This document shows, piece by piece, positions 8,014-15,602 of a stretch of DNA of 64,000 nt (within the stretch, counting starts at the first letter, position 1; each line of letters starts with the position of its first letter). The notes under the pieces were generated by a model, which did no database searches, had not been told where the DNA came from, and saw only the letters and a list, made by a program, of their open reading frames with translations. The stretch is taken from positions 1-64,000 of the forward strand of contig JAXLXF010000033.1 in NCBI GenBank assembly GCA_046328125.1, written 5' to 3'. The stretch is from JADZEM01 sp046328125. GTDB taxonomy: Bacteria; Chloroflexota; UBA6077; JACCZL01. Position numbers and translations under genes: made by a program.

Positions 8014-8997
8014 ATGGCATCGTCAGCCGTTTCTCCACGGCCACGACGCTCGCGGCGCAGCCGCCGCGAGGTCATCTCCACGTTGCCCGCCACGCCGGCG
8101 CCCGCCGCCACTCCCGACCGCCCAGTCAGCTCTGCACCCGATCCGTTCGTCGTCGTGGCGGGGGCCGCCGGCCTGCTCGTCTCGGCGTATCTCGCGGTAG
8201 TGGACGCCCTCGGCGGCAGCACCCTCTGCCTGGCCGGCTCGGACTGCGACGTCGTGCGGGCCAGCAGCTACGGCCACCTGGGCGGGCTGCCACTGGCCGC
8301 CCTCGGCACGCTCTACTTCCTGGCGGTCCTGGTGACAGCGTTCCTCCGCGCGAGCTGGCAGCCGAAGCTGCTCCAGGTGCTCGGCGGCGCTGGCCTGGGC
8401 GCCGCGCTCGTCTTCGTCGGCATCCAGGCGCTGGTGCTCGACGCCTGGTGCCCGTACTGCATGGTCGCGGATGGCGCGGCGCTGGCGCTCGGCGGCCGGA
8501 TGCTCTGGCCGCGCCGGATGGGCTGGAGCGGCGTCACCCCTGGTAACGGCGGACCGCTGGTCAGCCTGGCCGGCGCGAGCATGGCGGTCGCCGTACTGTT
8601 CGTCGGCTACGGGCTCAACCCGGCCAGCTCATCTGCTGCCAGCGTTGCCACGAACGGTGCGGGAGCCAGGGCATCCGTCGCCGTGAGTGGCGCAACGTCG
8701 TCGTCGAGCAGCCCGGAGCGGCTCGCTGCGCTGGCGGACCATCTTCGTGAGAGCGGCGCGGTCTTCTACGGCGCGTACTGGTGCCCACACTGCCAGAACC
8801 AGAAGCAGATGTTCGGGGCGGCGGCAGCCAGATTGCCGTACGTGGAGTGCGATCCGCGCGGCGCCAACGCCCAGCCGGGAGCCTGCCAGGCAGCGGGAGT
8901 CCAGGCGTACCCGACCTGGGTCATCGGCGGGCAGAAGCTGGAAGGGGAGGTCTCCCTGAGCGACCTGGCGCGGCTGTCCGGATTCCAGAGCCCGTAG
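8014..8997 (+). CDS. VKOR-thioredoxin fusion (disulfide-bond formation protein)
   Basis: A 327-residue integral membrane protein. Residues 43-200 form the VKOR four-helix domain, with the loop cysteines C72 and C78 (LCLAGSDCDV) and the quinone-reactive CPYC site (C146, C149). A Ser/Ala linker leads to a C-terminal thioredoxin-like domain with CPHC (C257, C260) and a cis-Pro segment (AYPTWVIGG). Bacterial VKOR homologues replace DsbB: the membrane domain passes electrons to quinone and the fused thioredoxin acts as the DsbA-like partner outside the cell membrane. A basic 20-residue leader precedes the first helix. The stop codon abuts the stop codon of the converging FecR-type gene. Confidence 0.92.
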   Translation: MASSAVSPRPRRSRRSRREVISTLPATPAPAATPDRPVSSAPDPFVVVAGAAGLLVSAYLAVVDALGGSTLCLAGSDCDVVRASSYGHLGGLPLAALGTLYFLAVLVTAFLRASWQPKLLQVLGGAGLGAALVFVGIQALVLDAWCPYCMVADGAALALGGRMLWPRRMGWSGVTPGNGGPLVSLAGASMAVAVLFVGYGLNPASSSAASVATNGAGARASVAVSGATSSSSSPERLAALADHLRESGAVFYGAYWCPHCQNQKQMFGAAAARLPYVECDPRGANAQPGACQAAGVQAYPTWVIGGQKLEGEVSLSDLARLSGFQSP

Positions 8998-9756
8998 TCA
9001 GTCGCCCCCACGTGACACCGGGGTGGGTGTGGGCGCCGAGTTGTCTTTGTTCTTGTCATCCGACTTCGGCGTGTTCGAGGAGTTGGACGAGCCGTTGCCG
9101 CCCGCGCCCACCCCGTCCGCCAGCACCGACCAGGGGTCTTTGCCCTTCACCATCTCACAGAGGAGGTCGCCGCTGGACGTGGCCGTGCACGCTTCGCCGT
9201 CGTGCAGCTGATGGCCGTCGTTCGGGAAGGTGACCGGCCCGGATGAGTTGACGAGGTAGCTGGTCGAATTGCCATCGCCGTCGTGCCCGGTGGCGACGGT
9301 CGTGCCGTGCACCAGCGTCACGGTGTCGCCGGCGACGATCTTGTAGTACGAGCCGGGGTCGGTCAGGGTGGCAACGTGGTGGACGGCGCTCCCGAGCACC
9401 ATCTCCACGATGATGCGGATCACCCCGCCGCCGCCCTGGAGATCCTGGATGCTGATGGTGGTGTCAGCGCCGAGCTCGACCTCGCTGCCGTCGAAGAACG
9501 TCACGAGCGCCGCCGCCCGACCGACCGTCGCCACCCGGTCGCCGACGTTCAAGCTCAGCCCAGTCGAGGCCGGCATGACGGCGGTGCCGTCGGCCCGGAC
9601 CACGCTGGTGGTGCCGCGCAGAACGGTCAAGGTGGCGCCAAATGCGATCTGGCCGAGGGCCAGATCGGCCTGGACGACGACAACCAGTGCAAGTAACAGC
9701 GCGAGCAGCACGCGAGCGTGACGGCCAGCAAGCAGCATCCAGCAGCGAGAGCGCAC
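8998..9756 (-). CDS. FecR-domain secreted or membrane-anchored protein
   Basis: Up to 252 residues, from GTG 9756; an ATG at 9738 is an alternative start. An N-terminal hydrophobic segment (ARVLLALLLALVVVVQADLAL) acts as a signal peptide or anchor. It is followed by a FecR-like beta domain, seen as GLSLNVGDRVATVGRAAALVTFFDG and EVELGADTTISI. The C-terminal 60 residues are Gly/Asn/Ser/Asp-rich and end in a Pro/Thr stretch typical of exported, wall-proximal tails. FecR domains often sense signals for ECF sigma factors, but no sigma gene is nearby, so the role is open. It converges with the VKOR gene with no spacer. Confidence 0.8.
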   Translation of the reverse strand: MRSRCWMLLAGRHARVLLALLLALVVVVQADLALGQIAFGATLTVLRGTTSVVRADGTAVMPASTGLSLNVGDRVATVGRAAALVTFFDGSEVELGADTTISIQDLQGGGGVIRIIVEMVLGSAVHHVATLTDPGSYYKIVAGDTVTLVHGTTVATGHDGDGNSTSYLVNSSGPVTFPNDGHQLHDGEACTATSSGDLLCEMVKGKDPWSVLADGVGAGGNGSSNSSNTPKSDDKNKDNSAPTPTPVSRGGD

Positions 9757-9915
9757 CGGGCCCGATCCTCCCCGTGTCCAGAAGTGGCAGGAATGTGAAC
9801 AGAAGATGGCGTGGGCGCACGATAGCAGGCCCGCCCGGCAAAGGCCAGCAGCGCGCCGTCAGCCCGTCAAACGCCGACCAATCCGCCAGGAGCCCAAATC
9901 CGGCCCGAAAATGGC

Positions 9916-9955
9916 TTGCTTTTCGTATGTCGAAGCACTATCATCGATATATCGA
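9916..9955 (+). promoter_or_regulatory. Promoter and palindromic operator of the PadR gene
   Basis: TTGCTT (9916-9921), a 17-bp spacer and TATCAT (9939-9944) form a good sigma-70-type promoter. The 12-bp palindrome TCGATATATCGA (9944-9955) overlaps the -10 end and the expected start of transcription, a position where a bound PadR dimer would block initiation. Autoregulation is inferred. Confidence 0.65.
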
Positions 9956-10009
9956 CAACACATCTACGACATCCCGCCTCTGGGGGTCGGCAGGTGCTAA
10001 GGAGGCACG

Positions 10010-10822
10010 ATGCGAGGATTTCCATGGTCCTGGCGTCAGGAAGGTGATGCCTGGGAGGCGTTGCTCGGTCCTGGCGGCGGTGGTCCCCGTGGGCCGCGTG
10101 GCTGGCGTGGGCCGCGCCGCGAGGAGCGCAGGTTCGGGCCGGGGGGACCGGGCGGGCCTGGCGAGCCGCCGCCACCCCCGCCGCCACCCCCAGGCGGTGG
10201 CTGGGGGCCGTTCGGTGGCCCCGGGGATCGCGGCAACCCGTTCGGCGGCAACCCGTTCGGCGGGAGCCCGTTCGGCGGGCCGCCGTTTGGCAATCCGCGT
10301 CGCGGTGGGCGCGGGCGGGGTGGCCGCTTCGAGTGGCCGCCGTTTGGACGCGGCCCGAGGGTGCGGCGCGGCGACGTCCGCGCGGCGGCGCTGGTGCTGC
10401 TGGCCGAGCAGCCCCGCAACGGCTATCAGATCATCCAGGAGATCGCCGAGCGCAGCGACGGCCTCTGGAAGCCGAGCTCCGGCTCGGTCTACCCGGCCCT
10501 CCAGCAGTTGGAAGACGAGGGGCTGGTGGAAGTGGACGTTCAGGATGGACGCCGGACCTTCCGCCTGACCGAGACCGGTCGGACCTACGTCGAGGAGCAC
10601 AAGGCGGAGCTCGGGGCGCCGTGGGAGGCGATGAAGGCCGAGATGGACGAGTCGTCGGTGGAGCTGTTTCCGCTGGTGGGACAGGTGGGCATGGCGGTGT
10701 TCCAGGTGTCACAAGCCGCGACGCCGGCCCAACTGGAGCAGGCGCGCAAGGTGCTGGTCGATGCTCGCCGCGCGCTGTACCAGATCCTGGCGGACGAGGA
10801 AGAAGCCACCCAGGTGGACTGA
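10010..10822 (+). CDS. PadR-family regulator with long Gly/Pro-rich N-terminal region
   Basis: A 270-residue protein. Residues 120-200 form the PadR winged helix: VRAAALVLLAEQPRNGYQII, SDGLWKPSSGSVYPALQQLE and GLVEVDVQDGRRTFRLTETG. A C-terminal helical segment (about 205-265) would mediate dimerisation. The first 115 residues are low-complexity: a nine-proline run, Gly/Arg-rich stretches and repeated NPFGG or SPFGG units. Arg/Gly-rich leaders of this sort can bind nucleic acid or drive condensation, but that is speculation. Typical PadR proteins have only a few residues before the wing. An AAGGAGG site precedes the ATG. A palindrome over the promoter suggests autoregulation. Confidence 0.88.
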   Translation: MRGFPWSWRQEGDAWEALLGPGGGGPRGPRGWRGPRREERRFGPGGPGGPGEPPPPPPPPPGGGWGPFGGPGDRGNPFGGNPFGGSPFGGPPFGNPRRGGRGRGGRFEWPPFGRGPRVRRGDVRAAALVLLAEQPRNGYQIIQEIAERSDGLWKPSSGSVYPALQQLEDEGLVEVDVQDGRRTFRLTETGRTYVEEHKAELGAPWEAMKAEMDESSVELFPLVGQVGMAVFQVSQAATPAQLEQARKVLVDARRALYQILADEEEATQVD

Positions 10823-10830
10823 TATCTGGG

Positions 10831-10858
10831 CGAGTAGGCGGTGCCCACTGCCTACTCG
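10831..10858. terminator. GTAGGC-type hairpin between convergent genes
   Basis: CGAGTAGGC (10831-10839) and GCCTACTCG (10850-10858) form a 9-bp stem. The hairpin starts 9 bp after the PadR stop and overlaps the last codons of the converging histidine-kinase gene, whose stop codon (10852-10854) is part of the right arm. It probably serves as a bidirectional terminator and shares the GTAGGC core with the array at 1961-2030. Confidence 0.65.
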
Positions 10859-12504
10859 TCCAGCGGCAGGTGCACCGTGAACGTCGTACCGACGCCGACG
10901 TCGCTCGTGACCTCGATCCGGCCGCCGTGCTGGACCACGATCTGGTGCGCGCCAGCCAGCCCCAGCCCGAATCCTCCCGTCTCGGCGTCCACGTTGCTGC
11001 CCCGGTAGAAGCTGGAGAAGATGCTCGGGAGGTCCGCCGCCGGGATGCCGATGCCCTGATCTTGCACCGCGAAGACCGCCCAGTCGCGCCCGTCCAGGGC
11101 CACTCGCTCGACGGTCACCGCGATCTCCCCCTCGTCAGGGCTGTACTTGATGGCGTTCGAGATCAGGTTCGCCACGACCCGCCGAATCCGCACGCCATCC
11201 CAGCGCCCGACGACCGGCCGTGCTGGCGCGTCGAGCGAGGCACGCCGCCCGCCGAGCTGCTGCTCGTAGGACTGGATCACACTGCCGATCAGCGCCGCCA
11301 GGTCGATCGGCTGAGCGTGCATCCGGATCGGCTGGCCGGCCTGGACCTGGGCGACGTCCAGCAGCTCATCGATCTGGCCGACCATCTGATCGGCGGTCGC
11401 CTCGATGGCGTCCAGGCTGTCGGTCAGGCCGGCGGACGGCGCCATCTCGGCGCGCTCGACCCGGCGCCGTAAGAGCTGCGCCCGGCCCTTGATGGTGGTC
11501 AGCGGATTTCGCAGGTCGTGCGCCACGGTCCCCAGGAAGACGTCACGGACGCGCCGCCCCTCCTGCTCCAGCCAGTGACGCTCTGACTCCGCCTGACGGA
11601 GATCGGTCACGTCGTAGGTGACGAAGACCAGCCCGGCCACCTCGGCGTCGTCCGCGGTCAGCCGGAGCGGCGACGCCGTGACCACGACGAAGCGGCAGTC
11701 GCGCGGCGAGTGGCAGGGGATCTCCTCACGATGGGAGGGGAGCGCCCCATCCAGGAGCTGCTCGGCGATGGCGAGCCAGTGCTCGCGGTCTGGCCCGGAC
11801 ATCGACTCGATCCAGGAGCGCCCGACCACCGCCGACCCCAGGCAGGCCGTCCCCTCGTTCGCCTGCGCGAACTCGTCCCAGGCCTGGTTGACGTACGCGT
11901 AGCAGAGGGCACGATCCACGACGTAGGCGACGTGCGGCAGATCTGCCAGCGCGCGGAAGGCGAGCGGTGGGATCGGCGTCGGCGCGGCGGCGGCCGGCGG
12001 TCTGGCGACCGCCGGCCGGGCTGCGATGGCGGCCGCCTCGTCGAGGATCGCGTCGGCTGCCGTGCGCGCCGCATCCTCGGCGGCCGGGGCGACCTGCTGG
12101 ATCGCGTCCAGGACGGCGGCGTAGACAGCGCTGACGTCAGCCGGACCGGAGCCCGGCACACCATCCAGCGAGGCGGCGGGCGGCGACGTCGGCGCATCGT
12201 CCGGGCTGAGGGGAACGTCGCGGCTGGCGCGGACGGCGATGGCCCAGGCGGCGTCCCGCGCCCCGAACGACGGCCGGCCGTAGCGGAGGGTGCCTTCGAG
12301 GGCACGCAAGGCGAGGCCAACCGCGCGCTGGATCGACCCAGGGGTGGAGTCGAACGTACGAGGAGCGAGCCGCGCACACGCAAGCTCGCCGATCTCGGCC
12401 TCAACGCCGGCGATGGCCGTCCAGGCCGTGCGGTCGAGGTGTCGGGGCACCTGCTGGGCGTCAGGGGTGACGTCGGGCAGGATCTGTCGCTCTGCCAGGG
12501 TCAA
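10852..12504 (-). CDS. PAS-domain sensor histidine kinase (soluble)
   Basis: A 550-residue kinase with no membrane segment. The N-terminal 170 residues are Ala/Pro-rich and partly helical. A PAS-like domain (about 185-305) contains VAYVVDRALCYAYVNQAWDEF and ends in VTYDVTDLRQAESERH. HisKA follows with the phospho-acceptor His329 in VAHDLRNPLTTIKGRAQLL. The HATPase domain shows the N box (NLISNAIKYSP), G1 (DQGIGIP) and G2 (GFGLGLAGAHQI). It would autophosphorylate in response to a cytoplasmic signal and pass phosphate to a response regulator. No regulator gene is adjacent; the REC-Hpt protein at 41582-42457 is a possible but unproven partner. Confidence 0.9.
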   Translation of the reverse strand: MTLAERQILPDVTPDAQQVPRHLDRTAWTAIAGVEAEIGELACARLAPRTFDSTPGSIQRAVGLALRALEGTLRYGRPSFGARDAAWAIAVRASRDVPLSPDDAPTSPPAASLDGVPGSGPADVSAVYAAVLDAIQQVAPAAEDAARTAADAILDEAAAIAARPAVARPPAAAAPTPIPPLAFRALADLPHVAYVVDRALCYAYVNQAWDEFAQANEGTACLGSAVVGRSWIESMSGPDREHWLAIAEQLLDGALPSHREEIPCHSPRDCRFVVVTASPLRLTADDAEVAGLVFVTYDVTDLRQAESERHWLEQEGRRVRDVFLGTVAHDLRNPLTTIKGRAQLLRRRVERAEMAPSAGLTDSLDAIEATADQMVGQIDELLDVAQVQAGQPIRMHAQPIDLAALIGSVIQSYEQQLGGRRASLDAPARPVVGRWDGVRIRRVVANLISNAIKYSPDEGEIAVTVERVALDGRDWAVFAVQDQGIGIPAADLPSIFSSFYRGSNVDAETGGFGLGLAGAHQIVVQHGGRIEVTSDVGVGTTFTVHLPLDE

Positions 12505-12641
12505 ACCGTATCCCGTTCTCTGCTGACACGCCGCCTTCTCCTAGACGATACCGGACATGACAGAACGGTCGCCCGAATTCTCGACAGTTGTGGGGCGTTT
12601 TGCGCGCAATGTGCAACGAGACGCGCAGGGGTCTCTCCCGC

Positions 12642-14105
12642 TTACACCGCGGCGAACGCGCTACAGCCCGGGGCGTCGGCAGCGCTTCTGGCTTGCTCCA
12701 GGAGGAAGTCTGGGAAGCCGCCTCGCGCCTCGGCCTGCCCCAACCCGAACAGCTCCCGGCAGACCGCGCGCTCGTCGTCGGCCACGTTGCGCTCGAAGCC
12801 GTCCGGAGCGATCCGGTCGAAGAGGAGGGCGCCGGTGCCGTCCACCTTGGCGTTGAACCACCAGCGGTCGGTGATGACGGTCATCGCGGTGCCCCAGCCG
12901 ACCACCACGTGATCGCGCGGGGCGGGGGAGCCGGCGGTGAGCGTGCCCCAGAACGAGCGGCCGTCGACCGGCTCCGGCGGCGCGATCTCCAGCGCCTCCA
13001 GGATGGTGGGGGCGAGGTCGTGGTGCTGGACCCAGGCGTCTGAGGTGGTCCCGGCCCCGACGCCCCCAGGATGGCGCACGAACGTCGGGATGTCCACGAC
13101 CTCGGGATCCGACGGGTAGCCGCGCTTGCCGATGTACCCTCGCCGCTCCCAGATCGAGTGACCGTGGTCTGAGGTGACCACCACCAGGGTGTTCTCCAGC
13201 ATCCCCAGCACCCGCAGCTGCTCCATCAGGTGCCCGAACCAACGGTCGCACATGGTGACGAGGCCGGCATAGTTGGCGCGGGTCCGCTGCACCAGCTCCG
13301 GCTCGAGATCCGGGATCTCGGCGTACGGCGAGAGCACCTGATCCTGACCGTCTGAAGCGTCATAGGCGGCGCGGTAGTGCTCCGGCACGAACCAGGGCTC
13401 GTGTGGGTCGAACGACTCGACGGTCAGGAAGAAGCGCTCGGCGTCGCGGTTCTGCTCGAGCCAGCGGGCGGCCTCCTGGAACACCTGGGCGTTGAACCAG
13501 AGCTCCTCACGGACCCGGTCCCGCATGTTGAGGATGCAGGCGGTGGAGAAGGCGTCCAGGTTCCCGGGCAGGCGAGCCACCCCGCGTGACGCTTTCCGCA
13601 GCTCCTGGAAGCGGCGCGGCACGAACTGGTCGAGCTCCTCCTGGGTGGGGCCGGGGCCGCTGCGGGCGGTGTCGGTCTCCTGGCCTCGGATGAAAGTCCA
13701 CTGGTCGAAGCCGCGCCAGAAGTTCTTGGACGGCTTGAACTGGTGGTACAGATCCGAAATGAGGGCCGTCCGGTATCCCGCCGTCTGGAGGATCTCGGAG
13801 AGGGTGTGCTGCTCGTTCGGGATCGGCCCCCAGCCGGGCGCCACCCCCACGAAGTCGCCCTTCAGGTTGCGAAAGTCGCCGTTGTGGAACGGGTACGTTC
13901 GCTGGCCGGTGTAGATGGCGCGTCGGGCGCAGAGGGTCGGCAAGGATTCCGGGTAGGCGTTCGCCATGCAGACGGAGTCACGCGCCAGGGCGTCCAGGCT
14001 GGGCGTCGCGATCGGCCCGAGGTCCCAGGGAGGCGTCCGCCCGTAGCGCCCCACCGCGTCCTTGCGCAGGGTGTCGAACACGACCAGCACGACGTTCATC
14101 GTCAC
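12642..14105 (-). CDS. Sulfatase-superfamily hydrolase with Thr at the nucleophile position
   Basis: A 487-residue alkaline-phosphatase/sulfatase-fold protein. It starts with the metal-binding strand VVLVVFDTLR (Asp11), has the loop LPTLCARRAIYTGQ, the conserved DPHEPWFVPEHY segment and the second metal motif VVVTSDHGH. In true sulfatases the motif (C/S)-x-(P/A)-x-R supplies formylglycine. Aligning R61 with the motif Arg places Thr57 at the nucleophile (T-L-C-A-R), as in phosphodiesterase and phosphomutase branches of the superfamily. Phosphoester or phosphonate cleavage is therefore as likely as sulfate-ester cleavage. No signal peptide is seen. ATG 14099 is an equally good start. Confidence 0.8.
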   Translation of the reverse strand: MTMNVVLVVFDTLRKDAVGRYGRTPPWDLGPIATPSLDALARDSVCMANAYPESLPTLCARRAIYTGQRTYPFHNGDFRNLKGDFVGVAPGWGPIPNEQHTLSEILQTAGYRTALISDLYHQFKPSKNFWRGFDQWTFIRGQETDTARSGPGPTQEELDQFVPRRFQELRKASRGVARLPGNLDAFSTACILNMRDRVREELWFNAQVFQEAARWLEQNRDAERFFLTVESFDPHEPWFVPEHYRAAYDASDGQDQVLSPYAEIPDLEPELVQRTRANYAGLVTMCDRWFGHLMEQLRVLGMLENTLVVVTSDHGHSIWERRGYIGKRGYPSDPEVVDIPTFVRHPGGVGAGTTSDAWVQHHDLAPTILEALEIAPPEPVDGRSFWGTLTAGSPAPRDHVVVGWGTAMTVITDRWWFNAKVDGTGALLFDRIAPDGFERNVADDERAVCRELFGLGQAEARGGFPDFLLEQARSAADAPGCSAFAAV

Positions 14106-14225
14106 GATGCCCCTCCCATGTCCCTCCCAGTTATGCGGGGATCGTGACCGACACGAGGCCGGGTGTCAAGGCGCAGGCCAACTGCCGGCCCGATCTGCTC
14201 GTGCGCTCCTCCCCGTCCCGATCGG

Positions 14226-15575
14226 CTAGCTCGGGCCGACTCTCGTGCCACAGTAGCCGCAGAACCGGTGCTCTGACTGGATGTCGCGTCCGCACACAGG
14301 ACAGGGTACGGCAGACGGTCGAGGCTCGTCGCGGGCCGACCTCTGGGCACCCGGAGCGGCGATGGTGTCCCCCTCGCGGTGTCCCAGGATCAGGAGCGCC
14401 AGCGCGTCGTCGAGGCCCGGATCGACGTCCAACCAGAGCGACTTGAACCGGCCGCCCGGCCGATCGTCTTCCAGCCGGTCGATCAGATGATGCGACACGC
14501 GCCGATACTCGTCTGGCTTCAGGGGCACGATCCTGCCCGGGCAGGCGCGGACGAGGTGGAGATCGGACGGGTCGATCCCGAGCTGACTGAACGTCATGCC
14601 GAGCACGAGATAGTGCTCGCCGGCGAGCGCCAGGTGGGCATGGACCTCTGCGTGGGTGATGGCGTTCTCGTCGAACGCGAGGGCAATCCTCACCTGGCGT
14701 GGCGACGGCCGCGCGACGCCGACGACGCCGACCCACGAGAAACGGGTGTCGTCGATCCCCGTGCCGGCCCCGCCGACGAGATACTGCTCGCCATATTTGA
14801 CTGAACGCTCCTGTAGACACTCTTTGTAGTAGTCGTCCGAGCCCTTTTCCGGGATCGGGTAGTGCCCCAGCAGACCGTACTCCCCGGGAAACGGTTCCGT
14901 CGGCTCGTCCGAAGGCGGGTCGGGCTGCCACGATCGCTGGTACCCAAAGGGAGACGGAGCGACGTCGGCCGGCCGAACGCGGATAAGATCCTGTGCCACC
15001 AGCCTCGGATGTGCGGCGACGGCTTCGCGCAGCTCGTACTCGATGCGATCGAGCTCTTCCTGGCCGATCGGGGCGATCCGCGGCGGGAACCAGCCGTGCA
15101 GGACTTGTATCCTGACCTCGCCGCCTTCATCCGGCGGCCACTCGTCGACGATGCCGCCTTCGGTCAGCGCCGGCGGCAGCAGGCGCGCGACGTACTGGCC
15201 CGATGCGCCGGGTACGTGCGACCGGTGCTCCAGGACGACATAGAGCGACGAGGCGACGATCCCCAGCCAGCGCAGCTCCACGTCGACCGGCCACCAGGCT
15301 CGGGCGGACGAGAACGACGGCGGGCGGGGGACGTCGAGCCGAAGCAGCAGTGCGCGTGCCTCGGGGTGACGAGGCGACGGCTGGTCGAGCCGCTCCCACC
15401 ATCGACGGATGATGCCGATCGGCCGGAGGAGATACAGGGCGTGCGACGGCTGCCAGTGGTGCGCGAGCCACTCGAGCGGCAGGTCCGGGTCGTTGGCAGT
15501 CTCCTCATCCTGGGTCGGATCGAGCAGCGGCAGCAGCGGTCGTAGCTGTCGGTCGAGGAGTGGGTCATCAGCCAT
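14226..15575 (-). CDS. Uncharacterised protein with C-terminal zinc ribbon
   Basis: A 449-residue protein I do not recognise. Most of it is globular and rich in Trp and Pro (for example LEWLAHHWQPSHALYLLRPI), with mixed helix and strand and no membrane segment. The last 30 residues are a clear zinc ribbon: CPVCG, 9 residues, then CGYCG. Such ribbons commonly mediate protein or nucleic-acid contact. It starts 27 bp after the stop of the next upstream gene on the same strand, so the two probably form a unit. Codon use is slightly less GC-biased than in neighbouring metabolic genes, which may point to an accessory origin. Confidence 0.65.
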   Translation of the reverse strand: MADDPLLDRQLRPLLPLLDPTQDEETANDPDLPLEWLAHHWQPSHALYLLRPIGIIRRWWERLDQPSPRHPEARALLLRLDVPRPPSFSSARAWWPVDVELRWLGIVASSLYVVLEHRSHVPGASGQYVARLLPPALTEGGIVDEWPPDEGGEVRIQVLHGWFPPRIAPIGQEELDRIEYELREAVAAHPRLVAQDLIRVRPADVAPSPFGYQRSWQPDPPSDEPTEPFPGEYGLLGHYPIPEKGSDDYYKECLQERSVKYGEQYLVGGAGTGIDDTRFSWVGVVGVARPSPRQVRIALAFDENAITHAEVHAHLALAGEHYLVLGMTFSQLGIDPSDLHLVRACPGRIVPLKPDEYRRVSHHLIDRLEDDRPGGRFKSLWLDVDPGLDDALALLILGHREGDTIAAPGAQRSARDEPRPSAVPCPVCGRDIQSEHRFCGYCGTRVGPS

Positions 15576-15602
15576 CCGCGTGACTCCTTTCTCGGCGACC
15601 CG

